Shown piece by piece: positions 1-9,085 of a stretch of DNA of 64,000 nt. The notes under the pieces were generated by a model that worked only from the letters and a program-made list of their open reading frames with translations, had not been told where the DNA came from and made no database searches. The DNA comes from Azoarcus sp. DD4 (lineage in GTDB: Bacteria > Pseudomonadota > Gammaproteobacteria > Burkholderiales > Rhodocyclaceae). Where the stretch lies: assembly GCF_006496635.1 (NCBI RefSeq), contig NZ_CP022958.1:1984001-2048000 (forward strand), given 5' to 3'. The position numbers were made by a program, and so were the translations under genes. Every line of letters starts with the position of its first letter. The stretch's first letter is position 1.

Positions 1-1112
1 GCCAGCAGGGCGAGCAGCGACAGCCGGTAGCTGGCCGGGGCGAAACCGCCGCCGCCCACCAGCTGGTGCAGCGGGGTGGGTTCGGCGACGCGGCCGAGGC
101 GTTCGCCGAAGTGTTCGAGCAGGCGCAGGTCTTCATGCTCGGGCGCGACCGACACCGGCGCGCTGTCGGCTTCCGGCAGCACCGCGGCGATGGCCTCGGC
201 GCGCGGGTCGTCCGCCAGCGTGGCTTCGGCGCGGTCGAGCAGTTCGTGGCCGCCGGCGAGCAGTGCCGGCGCGGGCGAGACGTCGAGCGCGCCGACCATC
301 ATCGCCGCCAGCGTGGCGGCGTCCTGGCGACGCAGCCAGGCGGCGACGTCGGACGACGAGATGCCCGAGCCGCCCAGCGTGACGCGCTGGGTCTCGATCT
401 TGTTCAACGCGCGCTGGAAGGCGGCATCCACCCGCGCCAGCCGCGACTGCGCGAGGCCGATGCGCTGGGCGACACGGGCGATCTCGAAATCCACCTCGGG
501 ATCGGCCAGCAGCTCGCGCAGGATGGCGGTGCCGCGGTCCAGCCAGCGGCCGTTGGCCTTGAGCCGGCTGCGCGCGGTGACGATGCGGAACTCCGAGCCG
601 GAGGCGATCGCCTCCTCGAAATGCCAGGTGAGGTCGTTGAGCTTGGACAGCAGATGGCTGAGGTTTTCCGCGGTAACGTTGCCGGTGGCCGACAGCCCGG
701 CCAGCTGGGCGGTGAGGAAGCCGAGCTCGGCGTCTTCCCCGGCGCCGAACTGCAGCAGCATGCCGAGCGCCGCCACCGCGTTGCGGCCGAGGTCGGACAG
801 GTGGTACAGGCCGTCCTCGCCGATGGCGAGCAGGTCGTGCTCGCGCAGGCGCTTCAGCACGGTTTCCAGCTTGACCGTGTCGAGGTAGGAGAAGCGGCGC
901 CGCAGCGAATCCGGCGACCAGCGCGGCGCCTCCGATTCCTGGCCGATCTCGCGCAGGACGAGCAGGCGCAGCAGCACCTCGGCATCCGAGCCGCGGAACA
1001 GCGAGATGAAGGTGCCGATGATGCCGCGCGCGCCCAGCAGCGGGGCGAGCTCGGGCACGTCGTCGGGGACGACGCCGGCAGCGAGAAAGTCCGAGAGGTC
1101 TGGAGCGGTCAT
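1..1112 (-). CDS. Uncharacterised winged-helix/helical protein (partial, C-terminus outside window)
   Basis: I read an open frame from the ATG at 1112 down to the window edge, so about 370 residues are visible and the C-terminus is missing. Residues about 65-115 look like a winged helix (a recognition-helix-like KLETVLKRLREHDLL followed by a beta wing and DLGRNAVAAL). The rest is predicted almost wholly helical, with long amphipathic Leu/Ala/Arg stretches. A winged helix followed by a helical bundle resembles MukF/MksF/JetA-type kleisin subunits of bacterial condensins, but I see no diagnostic motif, so this is only a suggestion. It follows prfB on the same strand, where many proteobacteria have lysS. 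The prfB terminator ends immediately before its ATG and no Shine-Dalgarno sequence is visible, so the start is uncertain. Confidence 0.6.
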   Translation of the reverse strand, partial: MTAPDLSDFLAAGVVPDDVPELAPLLGARGIIGTFISLFRGSDAEVLLRLLVLREIGQESEAPRWSPDSLRRRFSYLDTVKLETVLKRLREHDLLAIGEDGLYHLSDLGRNAVAALGMLLQFGAGEDAELGFLTAQLAGLSATGNVTAENLSHLLSKLNDLTWHFEEAIASGSEFRIVTARSRLKANGRWLDRGTAILRELLADPEVDFEIARVAQRIGLAQSRLARVDAAFQRALNKIETQRVTLGGSGISSSDVAAWLRRQDAATLAAMMVGALDVSPAPALLAGGHELLDRAEATLADDPRAEAIAAVLPEADSAPVSVAPEHEDLRLLEHFGERLGRVAEPTPLHQLVGGGGFAPASYRLSLLALL

Positions 1113-1113
1113 C

Positions 1114-1146
1114 AAAAAAACGGAGCCGGCCGCGGCGGGCCGGCTC
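1114..1146 (-). terminator. Rho-independent terminator of prfB
   Basis: A perfect 9-bp stem (GAGCCGGCC at 1123-1131 pairing with GGCCGGCTC at 1138-1146, 6-nt loop) is followed on the minus strand by seven T residues (complement of 1114-1120). It lies just downstream of the prfB stop at 1168, and its T-tract ends one base before the next gene's ATG. Confidence 0.85.
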
Positions 1147-1167
1147 TTCGCGGGTTGCGTGCGGGGA

Positions 1168-2272
1168 TCAGACGCCCTGCTTGAGGCTGGCGGCGATGAA
1201 GTTGTCGAGGTCGCCGTCGAGCACCGCCTGGGTGTTGCCGACTTCGTAGCCGGTGCGCAGATCCTTGATGCGCGACTGGTCGAGCACGTAGCTGCGGATC
1301 TGGTGGCCCCAGCCGATATCGCTCTTGCTGTCTTCCAGCTTCTGCTGCTCGGCCTGGCGCTTGCGCAGTTCCAGCTCGTACAGGCGCGCCTTCAGCATGG
1401 ACATCGCCTCGTCCCGGTTGCGGTGCTGCGAACGGTCGTTCTGGCACTGCACGACGATGCCGGTGGGCTGGTGGGTGATACGCACCGCCGAGTCGGTCTT
1501 GTTGATGTGCTGGCCGCCGGCGCCGGAGGCGCGGTAGGTGTCGACGCGCAGGTCGGCCGGGTTGATCTCGATCTCGATCGAATCATCCACTTCCGGATAC
1601 ACGAACACCGAAGTGAAGCTGGTGTGGCGGCGGGCGTTGGAGTCGAACGGGCTCTTGCGCACCAGGCGGTGGATGCCGGTCTCGGTGCGCAGGAAGCCGT
1701 AGGCGTATTCGCCACTTACCTTGATCGTGCAGTTCTTGATGCCGGCGACTTCGCCTTCGGTCTCTTCCAGCAGTTCGACGGAAAAGCCCTTCTTTTCGCC
1801 GTAGCGCAGGTACATGCGTTCGAGCATGCCTGCCCAGTCCTGCGCCTCGGTGCCGCCGGCGCCAGCCTGGATTTCGACGAAGCAGGCGTTCGGGTCCATC
1901 GGGTTGGAGAACATGCGGCGGAACTCGAGCTTGCCGACCAGCGCTTCCAGCGCACCCAGATCGGCCTCGACCGCCTCGAAGGTGTCGTCGTCGCCTTCCA
2001 TGTCGGCGAGGTCGAAGAGGTCCTTCAGGTCGATCGCCTGCTGCTCGATCTGCTGCAGCGTCAGCACCACGTCTTCGAGCTGGCGCTTTTCCTTGCCCAG
2101 TTCCTGGGCGCGGGCGGCATCGTTCCAGACGGCCGGGTCTTCGAGCGCGCGGTTTACTTCTTCGAGCTTCGATGCTTTCTCATCGTAGTCAAAGATACCT
2201 CCGGAGTTCGCGACCGCGGGCGGCGAGGTCGGCGAGTTTTTCGGCGATGGCGTTCTTGCGTTCGGCTTCCAT
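1168..2272 (-). CDS. prfB: Peptide chain release factor 2 (programmed +1 frameshift)
   Basis: RF2 recognises UGA and UAA stop codons and triggers hydrolysis of peptidyl-tRNA. The product aligns along its length with the E. coli protein. It has the SPF anticodon-like tripeptide (RKSPFDS) and the catalytic GGQ loop (SGAGGQHINKT), and it ends in the usual SLKQGV-like tail. The gene is in two frames. A first frame starts at the ATG at 2272 (MEAERKNAIAEK...) and runs about 27 codons to an in-frame TGA at 2189-2191. The body continues in the +1 frame as DYDEKASKLEEVN. The join has the classical CTT TGA C slippery site with a GGAGG sequence just upstream, so the interruption is regulatory and not a mutation. 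A strong terminator follows. Synthesis is expected to be autoregulated by RF2 supply. Confidence 0.96.
2188..2203 (-). other. prfB programmed +1 frameshift site
   Basis: Reading the minus strand, CGGAGG TAT CTT TGA C contains an internal Shine-Dalgarno-like GGAGG (complement of 2198-2202), the slippery CTT (2192-2194) and the in-frame UGA (2189-2191). Spacing and order match the conserved RF2 autoregulatory site: slow decoding of UGA when RF2 is scarce lets the ribosome slip to the +1 frame. Confidence 0.93.
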
Positions 2273-2304
2273 GTGCGGCTCCGGGACAATGCGGAAAACC
2301 CGGC

Positions 2305-2310
2305 ATTATA
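2305..2310 (-). promoter_or_regulatory. Possible prfB -10 element
   Basis: A perfect TATAAT on the minus strand lies 33 nt upstream of the prfB start codon. No convincing -35 hexamer is visible at normal spacing, so this is a partial promoter call. Confidence 0.35.
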
Positions 2311-2455
2311 CCGGTGCATGGGCGCTTCCCTGCATGCGGCTTGGGGCTGGGAACGCAAATGCGGCCGGGATGCGCGCCAGCGGGTAATCACGGACGCGGC
2401 GGACGGCCATTCGCGGGTAAACTCCGCGCCCTCGCCACCGCCCGCGCACCCGACG

Positions 2456-2881
2456 ATGGATATCACCACGCCCGCTTTGCTGTTTCCGGCGATTTCGCTG
2501 CTGCTGCTCGCCTACACCAACCGCTTCCTGACGCTGGCGCAGGTCATCCGCCAACTGCACGCCTCGCCGGAGCACGACAGCCCGCTGGTGATGCGGCAGA
2601 TTCCGGGGCTCAAGCGCCGCATCCAGTTGATCCAGTACATGCAGTCTTCCGGCGTGCTGAGCTTTCTGCTGTGCGCGCTGTCGATGCTGGCGCTGTTCAT
2701 GCACGGTGAGGCGGCCGGCAAGCTGCTGTTCGGCACCAGCATCGTCGCGCTGGCGGTGTCGCTGGTGCTGTCGCTGTTCGAGGTGCTGATCTCCACCAAT
2801 GCGCTATGGGTGGTGGTCGAAGACATGCAGCGCGGCGGCAAGCGCAGCAACGGCGGCGACGAGACGCCGCCCTTGCTCTGA
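2456..2881 (+). CDS. DUF2721 family membrane protein
   Basis: This is a 141-residue protein of unknown function. Three hydrophobic segments are visible: about residues 7-25, 65-88 and 92-115. Between the first two lies a charged cytoplasmic-looking stretch with RQIPGLKRRIQLIQ, which fits the DUF2721 family (small integral membrane proteins). The last 20 residues are charged and probably cytoplasmic. I chose the ATG at 2456 because the upstream in-frame extension overlaps the divergent prfB leader and looks non-protein-like. It is divergent from prfB and ends 10 bp before the convergent HIT gene's stop. No function can be inferred from context. Confidence 0.8.
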   Translation: MDITTPALLFPAISLLLLAYTNRFLTLAQVIRQLHASPEHDSPLVMRQIPGLKRRIQLIQYMQSSGVLSFLLCALSMLALFMHGEAAGKLLFGTSIVALAVSLVLSLFEVLISTNALWVVVEDMQRGGKRSNGGDETPPLL

Positions 2882-2890
2882 CTGGCGAAC

Positions 2891-3319
2891 TCAGGCCTGG
2901 GCGGCCAGCGCGGCGATCACCTTTTCGCGCATGGCGGCGAGCGCGGCCGGGTCGGCGTTGTCGCGCGCATGGGCGCGCAGCGGCTGTTCCGGCGAGCGCG
3001 GGATGATGTGGAAATGCACGTGGGGCACCGTCTGACCGGCAGCGGCACCGTTGAACTGCGAGATCAGCATGCCGGGTGCGCCGGTGGCGGCCTGCACCGC
3101 GCGCGCCAGCTTCTGGGTGGTGAGGATGGCGGCCTGCAGCGCGGCGGGCGAAAGATCGACCAGCAGTGCGGCCGGCTCCTTGGGCAGCACCAGGGTGTGG
3201 CCTTCGGCCTGCGGCATGATGTCGAGGAAGGCGAAGGTGGCGTCGTCCTCGTACACCTTCTGGCAAGGCAGTTCGCCGCGCAGGATGCGGGCGAAGACGT
3301 TGTTGTTGTCGTAGCTCAT
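2891..3319 (-). CDS. HIT family nucleotide-binding hydrolase (HinT-like)
   Basis: A 142-residue histidine-triad protein. The C-terminal half carries HVHFHIIP, the HxHxHxx signature whose middle histidine is the catalytic nucleophile. The N-terminus (VFARILRGELPCQKVYED) is typical of HinT/HIT hydrolases acting on adenosine phosphoramidates or dinucleoside polyphosphates. The start MSYDNN at 3319 is preceded by a GGAAG ribosome-binding site. An upstream in-frame ATG would add 18 residues without family similarity. The protein is expected to be cytosolic. It is monocistronic and convergent with the DUF2721 gene. Confidence 0.92.
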   Translation of the reverse strand: MSYDNNNVFARILRGELPCQKVYEDDATFAFLDIMPQAEGHTLVLPKEPAALLVDLSPAALQAAILTTQKLARAVQAATGAPGMLISQFNGAAAGQTVPHVHFHIIPRSPEQPLRAHARDNADPAALAAMREKVIAALAAQA

Positions 3320-3384
3320 CGTTGAATCTTCCTTGTTCTGATGAAGGGTCGGCGGCTGGTGCCGTCGCCGCACCGATGTCCGCG

Positions 3385-3390
3385 ATTATA
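3385..3390 (-). promoter_or_regulatory. Possible -10 element of the HIT gene
   Basis: A perfect TATAAT on the minus strand lies 65 nt upstream of the HIT gene start. The matching -35 region is weak. Confidence 0.3.
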
Positions 3391-3492
3391 TCGGCGTGCG
3401 CGATTCCGTCTGCCCTCACGCCGGGCGATTTGCCCGGGACTGCCCGCAACCCCGCTGCATAGAATCGTCCCACCCTGACGGTGGAGACGACG

Positions 3493-4350
3493 ATGAAAAA
3501 TAGATATGCGACGTGGGCGGGCCCGGCCGCCCTGGCGCTGGGGATGCTGGCCGGCCACCAAGCCGCGGCCGGCGAATTGCAGCTAAGCGTGGGGCCGGAG
3601 CGAGTGTGGACGGCGCTGGCCGCGCGCGCCGGCAGCGCGCTGGTGGCGGACGACATGCGCTACGAAGGACGCCTGGCGCTGGGTGGTGGCGAGCCTGTCC
3701 GGGTGTCGGTCGACTGGGATGAACACAGCGGGCTGACGCGACTGGGGTGGACCGACTCCGCAGATGCGCCGGATGCCGTGGCCGGCTGGATGGAGGGGGT
3801 GGCCGCCGACGCCGCCCGCCTGCCGCAGCGCAACCGTTATTGCCGCGGCCTGGTTCCCGACCCGCGCCACGCCGACGTTCCCGAGCCGAGCATCGATGCC
3901 GCCACTCGCTGCGGCATGGGCACCGGCAATTTCTCGTCCGCGCTGCTGGAACTGGAAAAGTGCGGCGATCACGAAACCACGCTGCGGCTGCTGAGCATCT
4001 GCTCGCGCGAGGGCCATGCCGGCGGGCTGGTGCGGATCGCGCAGCTGTACGAGATCGGCAGCGGCGTGCCGCGGCGGCCCGAGCGCATGGCGCATTTCCT
4101 GGAAAGGGCGGCGGCGGCCACCGGCACCGGATACCACATAGGTGCCAAGACGCTGTACGCGACCGCGCTTTACTTCGGCGTCGGCACCGCAGCTGACCGG
4201 CCGCGCGCGCTGGCCTTGTTCCGCAGCGCCGCCGCGCTGGGCGATGCCGACGCCGTCGATTTTCTGCGCAGTGGCAGCCACAGCGCCTGGCGCCAGGCGG
4301 ACGGTAGCCTGTTCCACGATCCGGATTTTCCTGCAGGAGGACTGCAATGA
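3493..4350 (+). CDS. Secreted Sel1-like repeat protein
   Basis: A 285-residue protein. The start MKNRYATW at 3493 follows GGAG and begins a signal peptide (hydrophobic core to about residue 22, AAAGE cleavage region). The N-terminal domain (about 25-130) is unrecognised and contains two cysteines. The C-terminal half has two Sel1-like helical repeats (GGLVRIAQLYEIGSGVP and AKTLYATALYFGVGTA), a fold used for protein-protein contact. It overlaps the next Sel1 gene by an ATGA junction, so both are probably co-translated. Likely periplasmic or envelope-associated. No enzymatic motif is seen and the function is unknown. Confidence 0.8.
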   Translation: MKNRYATWAGPAALALGMLAGHQAAAGELQLSVGPERVWTALAARAGSALVADDMRYEGRLALGGGEPVRVSVDWDEHSGLTRLGWTDSADAPDAVAGWMEGVAADAARLPQRNRYCRGLVPDPRHADVPEPSIDAATRCGMGTGNFSSALLELEKCGDHETTLRLLSICSREGHAGGLVRIAQLYEIGSGVPRRPERMAHFLERAAAATGTGYHIGAKTLYATALYFGVGTAADRPRALALFRSAAALGDADAVDFLRSGSHSAWRQADGSLFHDPDFPAGGLQ

Positions 4351-4832
4351 AGCGGGTGCTGCCCGCGCTCGCAGGCCTGCTGCTCGCCGGCGGTGCGGCG
4401 GCGGCCGCAGACGAAGGCGATCTCAGCTACCGCAGCCATATCGACAGCCCGCGGCGCTTCAAATGCCTGTACGGCTACGCCGCCGACAAGACCGGCGACC
4501 ATGCCGCGGCGATCCGCATCTTCGAGGACTGCATCGCGCGCTGGAACGACGTGTATTCGATGATCTGGCTGGCGCAGATCCTCGAAACCGGGATCGGCAC
4601 GCCGCGTGATCCGGTTCGCGCCGCCCGCTTGATGGAGCGCGGCGCCCAGGTCGAAAACGACGCCCATGCCAGCCTCGCGCGCTACCACTGGGGCGTGGTG
4701 CTCGCCCAGGGCCGCGGCGTCCCGGCCGACCTGCCGCGGGCGCGCTACTGGCTGCGCCGTGCCGCCGCCGAAGGCGTCGCCGACGCGGCCGAATTCCTCC
4801 AAACCATCGACACCAATGAGGCAAACCCATGA
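4347..4832 (+). CDS. Small secreted Sel1-like repeat protein
   Basis: A 161-residue protein with a signal peptide (residues 1-20, ending in GGAAAAA) and two to three Sel1-type repeats (SMIWLAQILETGIGTP and ARYHWGVVLAQGRGVP). It shares the repeat type and compartment of the preceding gene and overlaps both neighbours by 4-bp ATGA junctions. This makes a tightly coupled three-gene operon. Conserved Cys in FKCLYGY and EDCIARW may form a disulphide after export. Function unknown; a paralogue-like partner of the upstream protein is the simplest reading. Confidence 0.78.
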   Translation: MKRVLPALAGLLLAGGAAAAADEGDLSYRSHIDSPRRFKCLYGYAADKTGDHAAAIRIFEDCIARWNDVYSMIWLAQILETGIGTPRDPVRAARLMERGAQVENDAHASLARYHWGVVLAQGRGVPADLPRARYWLRRAAAEGVADAAEFLQTIDTNEANP

Positions 4833-5224
4833 TCGGAATCTGGCAATCCGCAAGTCAAACCTATCTGCTCGGGCTGTGCATCGTCACCACCGCGGTCTTC
4901 GCGCTGCCCATCACCTTCGCACCGCTGCGCTGGGCCCGGCTGATGCGCTGGCGTATCCCGGAGCACACCGACCTGGCGGTGTATTTCGGCCGCTGCCTGG
5001 GCTGCTTCATCCTGATCGTCGAGGCCCTGATGCTGCGTGCCGCGCTGGCCGGCACCGCCATCGTGCCGACCTTCGAGATCCTGGTGGCGATCTTCGCCGG
5101 CATGGTGCTGCTGCATGTGGTTGGCGCGATCCAGCGCATCCAGCCCTGGACCGAAACGGCCGAGATCGGGCTCTACAGCCTGTTGCTGGCGCTGACGCTC
5201 GGCTTCTTTCCGGTTGCTGCCTGA
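4829..5224 (+). CDS. Four-helix integral membrane protein of unknown function
   Basis: A 131-residue, very hydrophobic protein with four predicted membrane helices: about residues 8-30, 52-72, 78-98 and 108-128. No catalytic motif or family signature is recognised. It is the last gene of the Sel1 operon (ATGA overlap with the preceding gene) and ends 8 bp before the convergent response-regulator gene's stop. Context suggests an envelope complex made of two exported Sel1 proteins and this membrane anchor, but that is inference. Confidence 0.72.
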   Translation: MIGIWQSASQTYLLGLCIVTTAVFALPITFAPLRWARLMRWRIPEHTDLAVYFGRCLGCFILIVEALMLRAALAGTAIVPTFEILVAIFAGMVLLHVVGAIQRIQPWTETAEIGLYSLLLALTLGFFPVAA

Positions 5225-5232
5225 GCCGGGCC

Positions 5233-5858
<626 letters not shown>

Positions 5859-5862
<4 letters not shown>

Positions 5863-7277
5863 GGCCGCGCCTCCGGCAGCGGCCAGCCGGCCGCCAGCCG
5901 CATGCCACCCGCGTGCAGCGGCGCCAGCGCGACGCTGCCGCCGAGGGCCGCGACCCGCTCGGCCATCCCGGACAGTCCGTGGCCGCCGCGCGTGTCCATG
6001 GCGGAACCGTCGGCAAGGCCGTCGTCGACGACTTCCACCTCGATCCGGCCACCATCGCAGGCAACGGCGACCGTCACCCGGTTCGCGCAGGCATGTCGCA
6101 GCGCATTGGTGAGACCTTCCTGGACGATGCGGTACACATGCACGGCGAACTCGCCCGGCAAGGCAGCCAGATCGCCGCGTACCGCGAGTTCGGTCTCCAC
6201 CGGCGTACCGTCGGGACGGCGGCGGGCATCGCGTACCAGTTGGGCGAGGCAGTTGCCGAGGCCGAAGGCGTCCAGGCCGGGCGGGCGCAGGCGCTGGACG
6301 ATGCCTTGAACGCTTTCGTGCAACTGCGCGAGGCTGGTTTCGATGATGTCCAGACTTGGCAGCAGCGCGGCCTTGTCGCCGTCGGCGACATGGCGCAGGA
6401 AGGCGGCTTCCGCCCGCAGCGATGTGAGGTGCTGGCCCATGTCGTCGTGCAGCTCGCGGGCGAGATGGCGGCGTTCGGCTTCGCGCGCATCGAGCAGGCC
6501 GGTGGCGAGCCGGCGCTCGGCGGCGCGGGTTTCGCCCAGCTGGCGGGCAAGACTGTTGAAGTCCTCGCCGATGCGGCGGAATTCGCGCAGCTCGAAAGCC
6601 GGCAGGCGCACCGTGGTGTCGCCGGCTTCGAGCTGGCCGATGGCGGCCAGAATGCGATCGGCTGGCCGCAGCGCGCGCCGCACCGGCGCGATCAGCACTA
6701 CCGCCAGCGCCGCCAGGGCCAGCCATGCCAGGGCGAGGACACCGACGGCGCCGAGCCAGCCCGACAGCTCGGCGGCCCAATGCGGGGCGACGCGGATCTC
6801 GCCGACCGTCACCCCGGGCGGGCGCAGCAGGCCGAAGCGGGCGACGCCCGCGTCCCCGGCGAGTGCGGCCAGCCCGCTTGCCGGAAGCGCCGTGCCCGCC
6901 AGTGCGGGGGCGGGCGCCATGCAGTCGCGGGCGATCACGCGGCCCCACAGGTCCTCGACCTCGACGCAGAATGCAAGCCGCCGCGCCAGCGGTGCGAGCA
7001 CGGCGAGATCCACCGCGATCTGCTCGCGGTTGAAGGGGTCGGCGAGGCGCGGCTGGTCCTGGCTGAGCAGTTGCTGGACGATGGCGCCGGTGGGTTCGAG
7101 ATCGCTGAGCGCCGCCTGCCGCGCCAGCCAGCCGAGCGCGGCAAGCCCGATGCCGGTGGCGGCGAGTCCGAACAGGACGATGCGGATCAGCAGCGCGCGC
7201 TGCAGGTCGAACGCGGCGGCACTGGCGGCAGCGGGTTGGCGGTGTGTGGGCGCGGAAGGCGCAGGCGTTGGATTCAT
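5859..7277 (-). CDS. Membrane sensor histidine kinase (HisKA_3/NarX-UhpB type)
   Basis: A 472-residue sensor kinase. Transmembrane helices lie at about 27-50 and 175-197 and flank a 120-residue periplasmic sensor region with no recognised fold. A HAMP linker (about 198-250) follows. The HisKA_3 dimerisation motif RHLARELHDDMGQHL carries phospho-acceptor H277. A HATPase domain ends the protein, with the N box near NALRHA and a glycine-rich GGHGLSGM lid. It phosphorylates the overlapping downstream NarL-type regulator. A proline/alanine-rich N-terminal tail precedes the first helix. The ATG at 7277 is the only reasonable start before TM1. Confidence 0.93.
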
Positions 7278-7393
7278 CGGCGGGGCGGGGCGGCGGCGAG
7301 GGCCGTCATCTTCCTGCCGCCGCATCCCGAATGGAAGCGGGTATCGCCCAGGCGGGCAAATTGCCCGGCCGGCGCAACGCGGGCAAAGCGCGC

Positions 7394-9085
7394 TCAGGCT
7401 GCTTCGAAGTGCTCCAGCATCAGCTGCACGTTGCTGACACCGTTGTACTCGTTGATCGACAACCGGTAGGCGGCGCGGATGGTGTCGGGCGCGCCGTCGG
7501 CGAAGTTGAACTGGATTGCGTCGTAGCGCACGCCCTGCTTGGCCAGTTCCAGCTTGAGGTGGCGGTCCTTGAGCACGCGCTGGCGTTCGACCCGGAAGAT
7601 GTCGTCGAACACCGGCGCCGGAAAGCCCTGGCCCCAGATCTCCTGCTCCAGCAGGCGGGCGGATTCCAGCCCGAGGTAGCCGGATTCGAGCGCACCGTCG
7701 GTTTCGATGCGCCGCTGCAGCGCCGCCGGATCGACCAGGCCGGCCACCACTTCCTCGAATACCGCGGTGAAGCGGTCGAAGTCCGCCTCGCGGATGGTGA
7801 GGCCGGCCGCCATCGCATGGCCGCCGAAGCGCACGATCAGGTCGGGATGCTGTTTGGTGACGAGGTCGAGCGCGTCGCGCAGGTGCAGGCCGGCAATCGA
7901 GCGGCCGGAGCCCTTGAGCTCGCCCTCGTTGCCGCGCGCGAAGGCGATGGTCGGCCGGTGCAGCTTCTCCTTGATGCGGCCGGCGACGATGCCGATCACC
8001 CCCTGGTGCCAGTCCGGCTCGAACAACGCGATGCTGGCGCTGGCGCCGGGATCGAAACCTTCCAGCCGCAGCGCGGCCTCTTCCTGCATGCCGGCTTCGA
8101 TGCTGCGGCGTTCGCGGTTGAGCTTGTCGAGTTCCTGGGCGATGTTCATCGCGCGGCCGACGTCGTCGGTGATCAGGCATTCGATGCCCAGGCTCATGTC
8201 CGACAGCCGTCCGGCGGCGTTGAGCCGCGGACCGAGGGCGAAGCCGAGGTCGAAGGTGGTGGCGCGCGAGGGTTCGCGGCCGGCGGCGGCGAACAGCGCG
8301 CGGATGCCCGGCTGCATGCGGCCGGCGCGCATGCGCTGCAGCCCCTGCGAGACGAGGATGCGGTTGTTGTGGTCGAGCTTGACCACGTCGGCCACGGTGC
8401 CGAGCGCGACCAGGTCGAGCAGGTCGGCGAGGTTGGGTTCCTGGCCGCCGGCGAAGGCACCGCGTTCGCGCAGTTCGGCGCGCAGCGCGAGCATGGCGTA
8501 GAACATCGCGCCGACGCCGGCCAGCGCCTTGCTGGGGAAATCGCAGCCGGGCTGGTTGGGGTTCACGATCACGTCGGCCTCGGGCAGCACGTCGCCCGGC
8601 AGGTGGTGGTCGGTGATGATGGTGGCCATGCCGTGGGCGCGCGCAGCGGCGATGCCCTCGACGCTGGCGATGCCGTTGTCCACGGTGATCAGCACGTCCG
8701 GCTCCAGCCGCGCGGCGATCTCCACCATCGCGGGAGTGAGGCCGTAGCCCAGCGTGACGCGGCCGGGCACCAGGTAATGTACGTCGGCGCCGAAGGCACG
8801 CAGTGCGCGCATGCCGACCGCGCAGGCGGTGGCGCCGTCGCAGTCGTAGTCGGCGACGATGACCATGCGGGCGCCGGCCTCGATGGCGTCGGCCAGCAGT
8901 TGCGCCGCCTCGGCGGCGCCGGTGAGCGCCTGCGGCGGCAGCAGCGCCTTCAAGGAGTTGTCGAGTTCGCTGCTGCGGGCGATGCCGCGTGCGGCGTAGA
9001 GGCGGGCGAGCAGCGGATGGATGCCGGCGTCGGCAAGGGCCGCAACGGCGCGCTGCGGAACCGCGCGGGGCTGGATCTGGATCAT
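7394..9085 (-). CDS. recJ: Single-stranded-DNA-specific 5'-3' exonuclease RecJ
   Basis: A 563-residue DHH-family exonuclease that degrades 5' single-stranded ends in RecF-pathway recombination, mismatch repair and base excision repair. Visible metal-binding motifs are DYDCDG (79-84), DNG (136-138) and DHH (159-161). The DHHA1 glycine motif GGHAMAAG follows at about residue 420, and an OB-like C-terminal domain ends the protein. Length is normal for RecJ. The ATG at 9085 overlaps the stop of the upstream rpfE-like gene (ATGA), implying translational coupling. The recJ-rpfE order is also seen in Xanthomonas. Confidence 0.96.
   Translation of the reverse strand: MIQIQPRAVPQRAVAALADAGIHPLLARLYAARGIARSSELDNSLKALLPPQALTGAAEAAQLLADAIEAGARMVIVADYDCDGATACAVGMRALRAFGADVHYLVPGRVTLGYGLTPAMVEIAARLEPDVLITVDNGIASVEGIAAARAHGMATIITDHHLPGDVLPEADVIVNPNQPGCDFPSKALAGVGAMFYAMLALRAELRERGAFAGGQEPNLADLLDLVALGTVADVVKLDHNNRILVSQGLQRMRAGRMQPGIRALFAAAGREPSRATTFDLGFALGPRLNAAGRLSDMSLGIECLITDDVGRAMNIAQELDKLNRERRSIEAGMQEEAALRLEGFDPGASASIALFEPDWHQGVIGIVAGRIKEKLHRPTIAFARGNEGELKGSGRSIAGLHLRDALDLVTKQHPDLIVRFGGHAMAAGLTIREADFDRFTAVFEEVVAGLVDPAALQRRIETDGALESGYLGLESARLLEQEIWGQGFPAPVFDDIFRVERQRVLKDRHLKLELAKQGVRYDAIQFNFADGAPDTIRAAYRLSINEYNGVSNVQLMLEHFEAA

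Noticed and set aside
2189..2191. In-frame TGA in prfB as a nonsense mutation
   Set aside because: It matches the conserved programmed frameshift site in all details.
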